Of a stretch of DNA of 64,000 nt, positions 17,048 through 26,394 are shown in pieces. Origin of the DNA: Kineothrix sp. MSJ-39 (GTDB lineage Bacteria > Bacillota > Clostridia > Lachnospirales > Lachnospiraceae). The stretch is from the NCBI RefSeq assembly GCF_018917935.1, contig NZ_JAHLPN010000009.1:1-64000 (forward strand). The letters run 5' to 3'. The translations under genes and the position numbers were made by a program. Numbering within the stretch: the stretch's first letter is position 1; each line of letters starts with the position of its first letter. The notes under the pieces were generated by a model. The model was not told the origin of the DNA. It did no database searches and saw only the letters and a program-made list of their open reading frames with translations.

Positions 17048-18226
17048 ATGAACGAATTAGAACTGAAATACGGTTGTAACCCAAATCAGAAGCCTTCCCG
17101 CATTTATATGGAAGATGGCAGTGATCTGCCGGTCACAGTACTGAACGGAAAGCCGGGTTATATCAATTTTCTGGATGCTTTTAATGGCTGGCAGCTTGTA
17201 AAGGAGCTGAAGGCAGCAACAGGGCTTCCTGCTGCAACTTCTTTTAAACACGTATCTCCTGCAGGTGCGGCTGTCGGACTTCCGCTGAGTGAAGTAGAGA
17301 GCAAGATCTACTGGGTAGATGATCTCGGCGAGCTTTCTCCGCTGGCTTGTGCATATGCAAGAGCAAGAGGCGCAGACAGAATGTCTTCTTTCGGTGATTT
17401 TATTTCTCTTTCCGATGTCTGTGATGAATCCACAGCAAGGATCATCAAAAGAGAAGTTTCCGATGGTGTCATTGCACCGGGCTATACAGACGAGGCACTT
17501 GCGATCTTAAAGGCAAAGAAAAACGGAAATTACAATGTGATTCAGATCGATCCTGATTATGTACCGGCTCCGATCGAGCACAAGCAGGTATTCGGCATTA
17601 CATTTGAACAGGGCAGAAATGAGCTTAAGATCAATGATGAGCTGCTTTCCAATGTAGTCACAGACAACAAAGAAATTCCGGAATCTGCAAAGATCGATCT
17701 TGCGATTGCGCTGATCACACTGAAATATACACAGTCCAATTCCGTCTGCTTCGCAAAAGGCGGACAGGCAATCGGTATCGGAGCAGGACAGCAGTCCCGT
17801 ATCCACTGTACAAGACTGGCAGGCTCTAAGGCTGATAACTGGTTCCTGCGTCAGTCACCACAGGTTATGAACCTTCCGTTTGTAGACAATATCCGCAGAG
17901 CAGACCGTGATAACACGATCGACCTCTATATCGGGGAAGATTACATGGATGTTCTGGCTGAAGGCGAATGGCAGAAGTTCTTCAAGGAAAAACCGCCTGT
18001 ATTTACCCGTGAGGAAAAGAGAGCATGGCTGGATCAGAATACAGATGTGGCACTTGGCTCCGATGCATTCTTCCCATTCGGTGATAACATCGAAAGAGCA
18101 CACAAGAGCGGTGTGAAATATGTGGCACAGCCGGGCGGCTCTATCCGCGATGACCATGTCATCGAGACCTGCAACAAGTACAATATGGCAATGTGCTTCA
18201 CAGGAATCCGCCTGTTCCACCACTAA
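17048..18226 (+). CDS. AICAR transformylase (PurH C-terminal domain-like), stand-alone
   Basis: The 392-aa protein corresponds to the AICARFT part of PurH and lacks the N-terminal MGS-like IMP cyclohydrolase domain. Visible motifs are TSFKHVSPAGAAVGLPL (catalytic Lys-His), NSVCFAKGGQAIGIGAGQQSR, and VKYVAQPGGSIRDDHVIE near the end. It transfers a formyl group from 10-formyl-THF to AICAR. It starts at ATG 17048 after AAAGGGAG. Together with the upstream gene it replaces the usual fused PurH. Confidence 0.9.
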   Translation: MNELELKYGCNPNQKPSRIYMEDGSDLPVTVLNGKPGYINFLDAFNGWQLVKELKAATGLPAATSFKHVSPAGAAVGLPLSEVESKIYWVDDLGELSPLACAYARARGADRMSSFGDFISLSDVCDESTARIIKREVSDGVIAPGYTDEALAILKAKKNGNYNVIQIDPDYVPAPIEHKQVFGITFEQGRNELKINDELLSNVVTDNKEIPESAKIDLAIALITLKYTQSNSVCFAKGGQAIGIGAGQQSRIHCTRLAGSKADNWFLRQSPQVMNLPFVDNIRRADRDNTIDLYIGEDYMDVLAEGEWQKFFKEKPPVFTREEKRAWLDQNTDVALGSDAFFPFGDNIERAHKSGVKYVAQPGGSIRDDHVIETCNKYNMAMCFTGIRLFHH

Positions 18227-18239
18227 TTATCGAAAAAAC

Positions 18240-18450
18240 AATAGCTCCTGCATTATATTTTATGCACGCTACGCATGCTTTTCTACTAAGGCACGTACTA
18301 ACATGAATATGGCACGCGAACATTCGACATCCATGTCTCAGGTTCGCTGCCACGACATCCTTGTCGTGGCACCATATCCATTGTCAGTACTTAGCCAAGT
18401 AGAAAGACGCATTTGTAGCTATCGCATAGCAATATAATGCCGGAGCTATT
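18240..18450. repeat. Long imperfect palindromic element 1 (211 bp)
   Basis: AATAGCTCCTGCATTATATT (18240-18259) and its inverse at 18431-18450 match at 19 of 20 positions. Inside, TTTCTACT..AAGGCACGTACTAACATGAATATGG pairs imperfectly with 18370-18405. Two central hairpins follow: GCGAAC/GTTCGC with an inner GACAT/ATGTC, and CCACGAC (18350-18356) with GTCGTGG (18363-18369). It lies between convergent genes. No coding function is seen. The layout resembles a MITE-like or IS200/605-derived folded repeat, or a structured RNA. Confidence 0.6.
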
Positions 18451-18468
18451 TTATTTTGTAGAAATATA

Positions 18469-18636
18469 GAAGAAAACCATATGCCGGACAATCGATAGCG
18501 TAGACGACCGAGATTTGCGAAGCACTTGCTGCAGCGGAGAGACCGCAACGCTTTTTTGCGGCCGGAGCGCGGCAATATGTGCTCATAGCAAATCGCAGGG
18601 TAGTCAAGCGTGATTGACTGGTATATGGTTTTCTTC
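18469..18636. repeat. Long imperfect palindromic element 2 (168 bp)
   Basis: GAAGAAAACCATAT (18469-18482) and ATATGGTTTTCTTC (18623-18636) are a perfect 14-bp inverted repeat. Inside, CAATC and GATTTGC segments pair with 18587-18615. Next come GAAGCACTTGCTGC (18519-18532) with GGCAATATGTGCTC (18571-18584), and a central CCGCAA (18543-18548)/TTGCGG (18556-18561) hairpin. It adjoins element 1 with 18 bp between them. It may double as the terminator for buk. Confidence 0.6.
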
Positions 18637-18681
18637 GTATTATTACATATTATAATAATTCTAATTTTATTGAAAAAGGAC

Positions 18682-19749
18682 TTAGTACTGCATAGCCTCT
18701 TCTTCTCCGTTCACAACGCGAAGTCCGCCCTGTGCAAGTGCAAGAAGCTCATCTTCGCCCGGATATACAGTAAATGGAGCGATCCATTCGCAGCGGGCTT
18801 TCAGACCGTCTACAACACCCTTATCGTAAGCAATACCACCTGTTACGATGATCTGGTCAACCTTGCCTTCGAGTACAGTAGCCATAGCACCGATGTTCTT
18901 AGACATCTGCTGGATGAATGCATCACGTACTTCAGCTGCTTTTGCATCGCCTTCGTCAACCATCTTTTCTACGTCACGCATATCGTTTGTACCAAGATAA
19001 GCATTGAAACCGCCGTTACCGACTAATTTCTTGTAAACTTCTGCTTCTGTATATTTGCCGGAGAAGCACATCTTTACAAGTGCACCAACAGGAACTGCGC
19101 CTGCACGCTCCGGAGAGAATGCGCCGTCACCGTCAAGGGCGTTGAAGATATCAATGACCTTGCCCTGCTTGTGGGGACCTACGGAAACACCGCCGCCCAT
19201 GTGGACAACGATCAGATTCAGGGAGTCATAAGACTTGCCGATTTCCTTTGCATATCTCTTTGCAACAGCCTTCTGGTTCAGTGCGTGGAAGACAGAAGTT
19301 CTCGGAAGCTCTGGAACACCTGAATAACGGGATGTTGGGATCAGCTCGTCTACAACGACCGGATCAACGATGAAAGAAGGAACACCGATGGAATCACCGA
19401 TCTCTCTTGCAAGGATACCGCCAAGGTTGGAAGCATGCTGTCCCTGTTTACCGATCTTTAAGTCATTTAAAAGATCGTCTGTTACTGCATAAGTGCCGCC
19501 CGGGATTGGTTTTAACATACCGCCGCGGCCAACAACGAAATCAAGGGAATTGATGTCGAAATCTTTTTCCTTTAACAGATTTACGATAATTTCCTTACGG
19601 AAGTCTTTCTGATCGAAAATAGTTGCATATTTAGCGATCTCTTCTGTGGAATGACGCAGTGTTTCTTCGAATAATAATGTTTCATCTTCAAAAACACCGA
19701 TCTTTGTAGAAGTAGAACCTGGATTGATAATTAAACTCTTCTTAGACAT
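18682..19749 (-). CDS. buk: Butyrate kinase
   Basis: This 355-aa ASKHA-fold kinase converts butyryl phosphate and ADP to butyrate and ATP. The phosphate-1 motif is at the start ([16 protein letters not shown]). [19 protein letters not shown] and [14 protein letters not shown] are family motifs, and [12 protein letters not shown] is the adenosine motif near the C-terminus. It starts at ATG 19749 on the minus strand with AAAGGAAACAG upstream. It lies 28 bp downstream of ptb, with which it shares an operon and a pathway. Confidence 0.95.
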   Translation of the reverse strand: MSKKSLIINPGSTSTKIGVFEDETLLFEETLRHSTEEIAKYATIFDQKDFRKEIIVNLLKEKDFDINSLDFVVGRGGMLKPIPGGTYAVTDDLLNDLKIGKQGQHASNLGGILAREIGDSIGVPSFIVDPVVVDELIPTSRYSGVPELPRTSVFHALNQKAVAKRYAKEIGKSYDSLNLIVVHMGGGVSVGPHKQGKVIDIFNALDGDGAFSPERAGAVPVGALVKMCFSGKYTEAEVYKKLVGNGGFNAYLGTNDMRDVEKMVDEGDAKAAEVRDAFIQQMSKNIGAMATVLEGKVDQIIVTGGIAYDKGVVDGLKARCEWIAPFTVYPGEDELLALAQGGLRVVNGEEEAMQY

Positions 19750-19777
19750 AACTGTTTCCTTTCTTTATGAAAATACA

Positions 19778-20692
19778 TTATTTCATCATTTCTTCTGCCA
19801 TAACGGCTGCAAGTGCAATGGAGTTTACCTTTGTCTCGCATGTATCGGAACGGGATGTCAGGATAACCGGTGCCTGTGTACCTGTTAAGATGTTACCGTT
19901 TTTAACAGGTACCATATGTACGATTGCTTTGTATACAAGGTTACCTGCATGGATATCAGGGAACAGAAGAATATCTGCATCGCCTGCTACCTTGCGGTCA
20001 AGTGCACCCTTTTCTGCAGCGGCCTCTTTGTAAAGCGCGATATCAAGAGAAAGAGGACCGTCAACGATACAGCCTGTGATCTCACCCTTTTCGTTCATTT
20101 CCGTAAGCTGCTGTGCATCTACTGTAACAGGCATCTTCGGATTGACAACTTCAACTGCTGCAAGCGGAGCAACCTTTGGATTCTCAACGCCGCAGGCATT
20201 TGCAACTTCAACTGTATAGTTGATGATATTGACTTTATCTTCCAGTGTAGGATATGGGATGAATGCTACGTCGGTAAAGAATAACAGACGGTCGATCCCC
20301 GGAATTTCAAATACACAGACATGAGATAATGGTTTGCCTGTACGAAGACCACATTCTTTGTTCAGAACACTCTTTAAGAATGTCTTTGTGTCAAGAAGAC
20401 CTTTCAGGTACATATCTGCTTTTTTATCATGTACCAGCTTAACTGCTGCAAGAGAAGCTTCAACAGTGTCTTCTACATTGATGATTTCATAATCGGCTAA
20501 ATCCATATCGATCGTAGCTGCGATCTCTCTGATCTTTGCTTCGTCACCGACAAGAATGGAATCAGCAATGCCACGTTCCTTAGCAGCCTTGACAGCTTCC
20601 AGAACAGCCTTGTCCTGTGCGCAGGCTACAGATAATTTCTTCTTTGAACAAGAAGAAACCTTTGACAATAATTCATCAAAATTTTTTGCCAT
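19778..20692 (-). CDS. ptb: Phosphate butyryltransferase
   Basis: This 304-aa protein of the phosphotransacetylase/PTB family (MAKNFDELLSKV at the start) exchanges CoA for phosphate on butyryl-CoA, making butyryl phosphate for Buk. Motifs include VACAQDKAVLEAV, DMYLKGLLDTKTFLKSVLN, and IVDGPLSLDIAL with the C-terminal GDADILLFPDIHAGN. The minus-strand start at 20692 follows GAGGTG. It supplies Buk and links to the butyryl-CoA operon 9 kb away. Confidence 0.94.
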   Translation of the reverse strand: MAKNFDELLSKVSSCSKKKLSVACAQDKAVLEAVKAAKERGIADSILVGDEAKIREIAATIDMDLADYEIINVEDTVEASLAAVKLVHDKKADMYLKGLLDTKTFLKSVLNKECGLRTGKPLSHVCVFEIPGIDRLLFFTDVAFIPYPTLEDKVNIINYTVEVANACGVENPKVAPLAAVEVVNPKMPVTVDAQQLTEMNEKGEITGCIVDGPLSLDIALYKEAAAEKGALDRKVAGDADILLFPDIHAGNLVYKAIVHMVPVKNGNILTGTQAPVILTSRSDTCETKVNSIALAAVMAEEMMK

Positions 20693-20743
20693 TTTTTTAC
20701 ACCTCATTTGTCTTATTCTTCTGGGGAAACCCCATTTGTTAAA

Positions 20744-20772
20744 ATTCTAACACTAAAAGAGCGAAAAAGCAA
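20744..20772 (-). promoter_or_regulatory. Promoter of ptb-buk
   Basis: Minus strand: TTGCTT (complement of 20767-20772), a 17-nt spacer and TGT-TAGAAT (-10 at complement of 20744-20749). The leader carries a small GGGGTTTCCCC hairpin (20723-20733). Confidence 0.6.
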
Positions 20773-20827
20773 TGATTCAGCCTCTTTCTATTCATAAAAA
20801 TTTAACTTTCTTAACCAGCCTTTCAGG

Positions 20828-20856
20828 TTGAATCATCTATGTAAATCTGTTACAAT
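20828..20856 (+). promoter_or_regulatory. Promoter of secA
   Basis: TTGAAT (20828-20833), a 17-nt spacer and TACAAT (20851-20856). It is divergent from the ptb promoter. Confidence 0.65.
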
Positions 20857-20921
20857 GTACTTTAGGTTTTATCCTGAATAACTCTGCTTTATGCAGAGAA
20901 CAGTAGGAGTTAAGGCAAATT

Positions 20922-23489
20922 ATGAAAATGATAGAAAAGGTATTCGGAACCCACAGCGAGCGGGAACTGAAGCGTATTGAGCCAATCGTGGAGAAGATCG
21001 AATCTTATCGCGATACGATGCGTGCACTGTCAGATGAAGAATTAAAAGGCAAAACAAAAGAGTATAAAAAACGTCTTGCGGAAGGCGAGACACTCGATGA
21101 TCTTCTGCCGGAGGCATTTGCGACAGTCCGTGAGGCTGGTAAACGTGTTCTGAATATGGAGCATTACCGGGTACAGCTCATTGGTGGTATTATCCTGCAC
21201 CAGGGACGTATCGCTGAAATGCGTACCGGTGAAGGTAAGACACTTGTTTCCACACTGCCGGCTTATCTGAATGCGCTGGAAGGAAAGGGCGTACATATCG
21301 TTACGGTCAATGACTATCTGGCAAAGCGTGATGCGGAGTGGATGGGACAGATCCATGAGTTCTTGGGACTGACGGTCGGTGTTGTACTCAATGACTTAAA
21401 GCCGGAGGAAAGACGGGCCGCTTATAACTGTGATATCACTTATGTCACGAATAACGAGCTCGGATTCGATTATCTGCGTGACAACATGGTTATTTATAAG
21501 GAACAGCTTGTACTTCGCGATCTGCATTATGCGATCATCGATGAGGTTGACTCCGTTCTGATCGATGAGGCGCGTACCCCACTGATCATTTCCGGACAGA
21601 GCGGCAAATCCACAAAGCTGTATGAGGCATGCGATATCCTGGCTCGCCAGCTCAAGCGTGGTAAAGATCAGGAAGAGCAGTCCAAGCTGGATATCATGAT
21701 GGGTATCGAGCAGGAAGAGGACGGTGATTTCATCGTCAACGAAAAGGATAAGCTGGTCAACCTGACAGCAGAAGGTGTGGAGAAGGTTGAGAAATTCTTC
21801 CAGATTGAAAATCTGGCTGATCCGGAAAATCTGGAGATCCAGCATAATATTATTCTGGCACTGCGTGCCCACAATCTGATGTTCCGTGATCAGGATTACG
21901 TTGTAAAAGACGATCAGGTCTTCATCGTAGATGAATTTACCGGTCGTATTATGCCGGGACGTCGTTTCTCAGACGGTCTGCATCAGGCGATCGAAGCAAA
22001 GGAACATGTAAAGATCAAGAGAGAAAGCAAGACGCTTGCAACCATTACCTTCCAGAACTTCTTTAATAAGTTTGAAAAGAAGTCAGGTATGACAGGTACT
22101 GCTTTAACAGAAGAAAAGGAATTCCGTGATATTTACGGAATGGACGTTATCGAGATCCCGACAAACCGCCCTGTTATCCGTAAGGACTGGGAGGATGCAG
22201 TCTATAAGACAAAGAAAGAAAAGCTGCATGCGGTTGTGGAAGCTGTCAAGGAAGCACATGACAGAAATCAGCCGGTTCTGGTCGGTACGATCACGATTGA
22301 AGCATCCGAAGAAATCAGTAGACTTTTAAAGAGAGAAGGTATCCAGCATAAGGTATTAAATGCCAAGTTCCATGAGCTGGAGGCTGAGATTGTTGCAGAT
22401 GCAGGTATCCACGGTTCCGTTACGATCGCTACCAACATGGCAGGTCGTGGTACGGATATCAAGCTGGATGATGAATCCAAAGCAGCAGGTGGCCTGCGTA
22501 TCATCGGTACAGAACGTCATGAGTCAAGACGTATCGATAACCAGCTCCGCGGTCGTGCAGGTCGACAGGGAGATCCGGGTGAATCCCGTTTCTATATATC
22601 CCTAGAGGATGATCTGATGCGTCTGTTCGGTTCAGACCGTATGATGACAATGTTCAATGCACTCGGTATCGAGGAAGGACAGCAGATCGAGCATAAGATG
22701 CTGACAAAGGCGATCGAGACAGCCCAGAAGAAGATTGAAAGTAATAACTACGGTATCAGAAAAACGCTTCTGGAATACGATCAGGTTATGAATGAGCAGA
22801 GAGAGATCATCTATGCAGAGCGTCTCCGTGTATTGAATGGAGAAAGTATGCGTGATGTGATCTATAAGATGATCACAGATATCGTGGAAAATGCGGTAGA
22901 TTCCTGCATTTCCGATGACAGAAGCAGTGATGACTGGGATCTGGCAGAGCTGAATCAGTTCCTCCTGCCGATCATTCCGTTAAAGCCGGTGATCCATCCG
23001 GATATCAAGGGTATGAAGAAGAACGAACTGAAGCACTCCCTGAAGGAAGAAGCAGTCAAGCTGTATGAAAGCAAAGAAACAGAATTCCCGCAGCCGGAGG
23101 CAATCCGTGAAGTAGAGCGTGTGATCCTTCTGAAGGTGATCGACCAGAAGTGGATGTCCCATATCGATGATATGGAGCAGCTTCGTCAGGGTGTCGGTCT
23201 GCAGGCTTACGGACAGAGAGATCCGCTCGTAGAATACAAGCTCGCCGGCTATGATATGTTTGATGCCATGACAGTAGCAATTCAGGAAGATACGGTCAGA
23301 CTGCTGTTCAATGTCCGGATTGAGCAGAAGGTAGAGCGTGAGCAGGTTGCAAAGGTAACAGGAACAAACAAAGATGATTCTGCACCGAAGGGACCTGTCA
23401 GAAGAGAAAGCGAAAAGATCTATCCAAATGATCCGTGTCCATGCGGAAGCGGAAAGAAATATAAGAACTGCTGCGGCAGAAAGTTATAA
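20922..23489 (+). CDS. secA: Preprotein translocase ATPase SecA
   Basis: The 855-aa SecA motor drives secretion through SecYEG at the inner face of the membrane. Seen in order: [20 protein letters not shown] (Walker A), [17 protein letters not shown] (DEAD-type box), the preprotein cross-linking region, [12 protein letters not shown] (motif V) and [13 protein letters not shown] (motif VI). The C-terminal zinc-binding tail has [14 protein letters not shown], which also binds SecB or ribosomes. The length is normal. ATG 20922 with AGGAG upstream is chosen over the ATG two codons later. It is followed by prfB, an arrangement common in Firmicutes. Confidence 0.97.
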   Translation: MKMIEKVFGTHSERELKRIEPIVEKIESYRDTMRALSDEELKGKTKEYKKRLAEGETLDDLLPEAFATVREAGKRVLNMEHYRVQLIGGIILHQGRIAEMRTGEGKTLVSTLPAYLNALEGKGVHIVTVNDYLAKRDAEWMGQIHEFLGLTVGVVLNDLKPEERRAAYNCDITYVTNNELGFDYLRDNMVIYKEQLVLRDLHYAIIDEVDSVLIDEARTPLIISGQSGKSTKLYEACDILARQLKRGKDQEEQSKLDIMMGIEQEEDGDFIVNEKDKLVNLTAEGVEKVEKFFQIENLADPENLEIQHNIILALRAHNLMFRDQDYVVKDDQVFIVDEFTGRIMPGRRFSDGLHQAIEAKEHVKIKRESKTLATITFQNFFNKFEKKSGMTGTALTEEKEFRDIYGMDVIEIPTNRPVIRKDWEDAVYKTKKEKLHAVVEAVKEAHDRNQPVLVGTITIEASEEISRLLKREGIQHKVLNAKFHELEAEIVADAGIHGSVTIATNMAGRGTDIKLDDESKAAGGLRIIGTERHESRRIDNQLRGRAGRQGDPGESRFYISLEDDLMRLFGSDRMMTMFNALGIEEGQQIEHKMLTKAIETAQKKIESNNYGIRKTLLEYDQVMNEQREIIYAERLRVLNGESMRDVIYKMITDIVENAVDSCISDDRSSDDWDLAELNQFLLPIIPLKPVIHPDIKGMKKNELKHSLKEEAVKLYESKETEFPQPEAIREVERVILLKVIDQKWMSHIDDMEQLRQGVGLQAYGQRDPLVEYKLAGYDMFDAMTVAIQEDTVRLLFNVRIEQKVEREQVAKVTGTNKDDSAPKGPVRRESEKIYPNDPCPCGSGKKYKNCCGRKL

Positions 23490-23524
23490 TCAAAGCTGTA
23501 GCGGCTATAAAGGTGGTGAGCAGA

Positions 23525-24635
23525 GTGGTCGAACTCGATCAGTTAAAACAGGAACTTTTATCCTACGAATCTCCACTTGCGGAAGTAAGGGATTCACTTT
23601 GACATCGCTAATAAAGAAAAGCGAATCGAAGAATTAGAGCGGGAAATGGAAGCCCCGGGCTTTTGGGATGATGCGGAAGCAGCACAGGAAAAGTCAAAGC
23701 TTCTCAAAGGATTAAAAGATGATGTAGAAACATGTGCACATCTGTACCAGCAGTACGAAGATATCGAGACGCTGATCCAGATGGGCTATGAAGAAAATGA
23801 CGAAGAGCTTGCACAGGAAGCGAGAGAAGAATTTGACAGCTTCGTGCAGACGCTGGACAATATCAAGATCCGTACCCTGCTTTCAGGTGAGTATGACAAA
23901 TGTAATGCGATCTTGAAGCTGAATGCGGGCGCAGGCGGAACGGAAAGCTGTGACTGGGCGCAGATGCTTTATCGTATGTATACAAGATGGGCAGAGCGCA
24001 AGGGCTTTACGGTAGAAGAGCTGGATTTTCTGGAAGGAGAAGAAGCCGGTATCAAATCGGTCACATTCCAGGTAAACGGCGAGAACGCTTACGGTTATCT
24101 GAAATCAGAAAAGGGTGTGCACAGACTGGTGCGTATTTCTCCGTTCAATGCACAGGGCAAGCGTCAGACTTCGTTTGTGTCGCTGGATGTAATGCCGGAC
24201 ATTGAAGAAGATGTGGATGTGGAGATCCGCGATGAAGATCTTCGTATCGATACCTACCGAAGCTCCGGAGCCGGCGGACAGCACATCAACAAGACGTCTT
24301 CTGCAATCCGTATCACGCATCTGCCGACAGGCATCGTGGTACAGTGTCAGAATGAACGAAGCCAGCATATGAACAAGGACAAGGCAATGCAGATGCTGCG
24401 TGCAAAGCTGTATATGCTCAAGCAGGAAGCAAATGCGGAAAAGCTGTCGGATATCCGTGGTGAGGTGACGGAGATCGGATGGGGCAATCAGATCAGATCC
24501 TATGTCATGCAGCCATATACCATGGTAAAAGATACAAGAACCGGTGCTGAGACAGGCAATGTAGATGCAGTCTTAGACGGCGATCTCGATAAATTTATCA
24601 ATGCATATCTCAAATGGAAAAGCCTGGGCAATTAA
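23525..24635 (+). CDS. prfB: Peptide chain release factor 2, with programmed +1 frameshift
   Basis: The coding sequence is join(23525..23599, 23601..24635), giving 369 aa. It starts at GTG 23525 (AAAGGTGG upstream). Frame zero ends after 25 codons at CTT-TGA (TGA 23600-23602), and reading resumes at GAC 23601. AAGG lies just upstream of the CTT, as in known prfB sites. RF2 recognises UGA and UAA and frees the peptide. The SPF tripeptide in RISPFNAQGKR recognises the stop codon, and GGQ in SSGAGGQHINKT catalyses release. Low RF2 favours the frameshift, giving autoregulation. Confidence 0.95.
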
Positions 24636-24648
24636 GCCCAGGCTTTTA
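24617..24648 (+). terminator. Terminator of secA-prfB
   Basis: AAAAGCCTGGGC (24618-24629) pairs with GCCCAGGCTTTT (24636-24647). The symmetric A- and T-runs suggest it may also act for the opposite strand. Confidence 0.85.
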
Positions 24649-24665
24649 TCGCATTCTTCTTTTTC

Positions 24666-26078
24666 TTATTTATACTTCGGAATTCTCTCAAAGTAAGACT
24701 TTGTCTCAGCCACGATCACACCGGATAATGCAAGCAGTGCTACCAGGTTCGGCAGAGCCATAAGACCGTTGAAGATATCGGCGATCGTCCAGACAGCGGA
24801 GATCGTCATGAAAGGCCCGATCAGAACTGCCAGAATGTAGATCCAGCGATATATATGTACAACCTTCTGATTGCCATGGCAGAGATATTCAAGACAACGC
24901 TCAGAATAGTAATCCCAGCCAAGGATCGTAGTGAAGGCAAAGAAGATCAGGCAAAGCATTAAAATAAAGGAGCATACCTCATCAGGAAGCGGAAGTCCAC
25001 GCTGGAATGCTGCTGTTGTAACGGCAACACCTTCCAGACCGATGTTCCATGTATCAGTGATGACGATGGCAAGACCTGTCATCGTACAGATGATCAGTGT
25101 ATCGATAATGGTTCCCATCATGGAAACAAGTCCCTGTCTTACAGGCTCTTCTGTATGAGCAGCGGCTGCAGCGATGGGTGCGCTACCAAGACCGGCCTCA
25201 TTGGAGAAGATACCACGGGCAATACCCTTCTGCATAGCAAGCAGGACTGCACCGAGTGCACCACCTGCAGCAGCACGCAGACCAAATGCGCTCTGTACGA
25301 TCGTAACAAAAGCAGCAGGGATTTTTGTGACATTGCAGATCAGGATGGCAATAGCAGCGATCACATAGATCACAGCCATGAATGGTACGACAATCTGTGA
25401 AACCTGTGAAATTCTCTTTAAACCGCCGATGACAACAAGACCGACGCAGATGGCAAGGATCAGGCCTGTGATCACAACGGACCAGGAATAATCACGACCG
25501 AATAAGGAGATCAGGTGTGTGTTGTTTGGATCAAAGAAGTTGTTGGCTGCACTTGTGATACCGTTTACCTGGGTAAAAGTACCGATACCGAAAAGACCAA
25601 CGCCAACGCCAAAGAAAGCAAAAAGCTTTGCAAGCCATTTCCATTTTTCTCCCATACCTTTTTCAATATAGTAGAATGGACCGCCCACGATATGGCCGTC
25701 CTCTGCAACTGTACGATATTTTACAGCAAGAAGACCTTCTGCATATTTGGTGGCTGTTCCTAAAAAGGCTGCAATCCACATCCAGAATAATGCGCCAGGA
25801 CCGCCGGCTACGATAGCAGTTGCAACACCGACGATGTTACCGGTTCCGATCGTTGCGGATAATGCGGTACAAAGTGCAGCAAAGCTGGATACTTCACCGT
25901 CCAGATCCTCGGACTCCGAATGAAACATATAATGGATCGCGCGTGGAAGTTTGGTGATTTGGAGACATCTGACACGAATTGTCAGATAGATGCCTGTGGC
26001 GAGGATAATGACGATCAGGGGAACGCCCCATACGAAGTCATCGATCGCGCCAAGTAGATTGTTGATAGTTTCTAACAT
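24666..26078 (-). CDS. Alanine/glycine:cation symporter (AGCS family)
   Basis: This 470-aa, about ten-segment membrane transporter imports alanine or glycine with Na+ or H+. AGCS signatures are present: SSFAALCTALSATIGTGNIVGVA near the N-terminus, PGALFWMWIAAFLGTATKY, and GIARGIFSNEAGLGSAPIAAAAA. The minus-strand start at 26078 follows GGAAGGA; an upstream in-frame ATG lacks a site. A glycine riboswitch precedes it, which points to glycine as a substrate or cue. Confidence 0.92.
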   Translation of the reverse strand: MLETINNLLGAIDDFVWGVPLIVIILATGIYLTIRVRCLQITKLPRAIHYMFHSESEDLDGEVSSFAALCTALSATIGTGNIVGVATAIVAGGPGALFWMWIAAFLGTATKYAEGLLAVKYRTVAEDGHIVGGPFYYIEKGMGEKWKWLAKLFAFFGVGVGLFGIGTFTQVNGITSAANNFFDPNNTHLISLFGRDYSWSVVITGLILAICVGLVVIGGLKRISQVSQIVVPFMAVIYVIAAIAILICNVTKIPAAFVTIVQSAFGLRAAAGGALGAVLLAMQKGIARGIFSNEAGLGSAPIAAAAAHTEEPVRQGLVSMMGTIIDTLIICTMTGLAIVITDTWNIGLEGVAVTTAAFQRGLPLPDEVCSFILMLCLIFFAFTTILGWDYYSERCLEYLCHGNQKVVHIYRWIYILAVLIGPFMTISAVWTIADIFNGLMALPNLVALLALSGVIVAETKSYFERIPKYK

Positions 26079-26092
26079 TTTTGTGTTCCTTC

Positions 26093-26124
26093 CTCTCTTA
26101 GTCATGATTTGACTCTAAAGAGAA
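26093..26124 (-). promoter_or_regulatory. Hairpin beside the symporter ribosome binding site
   Basis: On the minus strand, CTCTTTAGAGTCA (complement of 26110-26122) can pair with TGACTAAGAG (complement of 26095-26104), next to the GGAAGGA ribosome binding site. It lies between the glycine aptamer and the start codon and could convey ligand binding to translation. This is inferred; no T-run terminator is present. Confidence 0.4.
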
Positions 26125-26153
26125 GAACATGCAATACGTATTAGATATGTAAT

Positions 26154-26243
26154 GCTCTGTCCTTTGTGCCTGAGAGATTGGCTGCTAAGCCTTACACCTT
26201 CGGCGCTCTCTTCCCGAAACGGGCGAGAGACTCTCCAGAGTGG
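26154..26243 (-). promoter_or_regulatory. Glycine riboswitch, single aptamer
   Basis: The minus strand contains CTCTGGAGAGTCTCTCG, GCGCCGAAGGTGTAAG and CTCTCAGGCACAAAGGACAG in order. These are the conserved cores of the glycine (gcvT) aptamer. Only one aptamer is seen; no second copy lies beside it. It precedes the amino acid symporter gene. Confidence 0.9.
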
Positions 26244-26394
26244 TTACCCATAGATAATAAGTTATCATAGCATACAGTCTGTGTCAAATAGCATATCACA
26301 ATTTCTACACACTTTTTTCACAAAATCATATCCTTTTTTTCACAATTTCAAATTATGATAGGGGCAAATATAAGATGGTACAGGGAGGCAGACC

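Noticed and set aside
18384-18575. A 63-codon minus-strand ORF across the palindromic elements
   Set aside because: It has no ribosome binding site and its sequence is explained by the inverted repeats.
23600-23602. The stop codon in prfB as a sequencing error or pseudogene
   Set aside because: The CTT-TGA-C context and the AAGG upstream match the programmed frameshift known for prfB.
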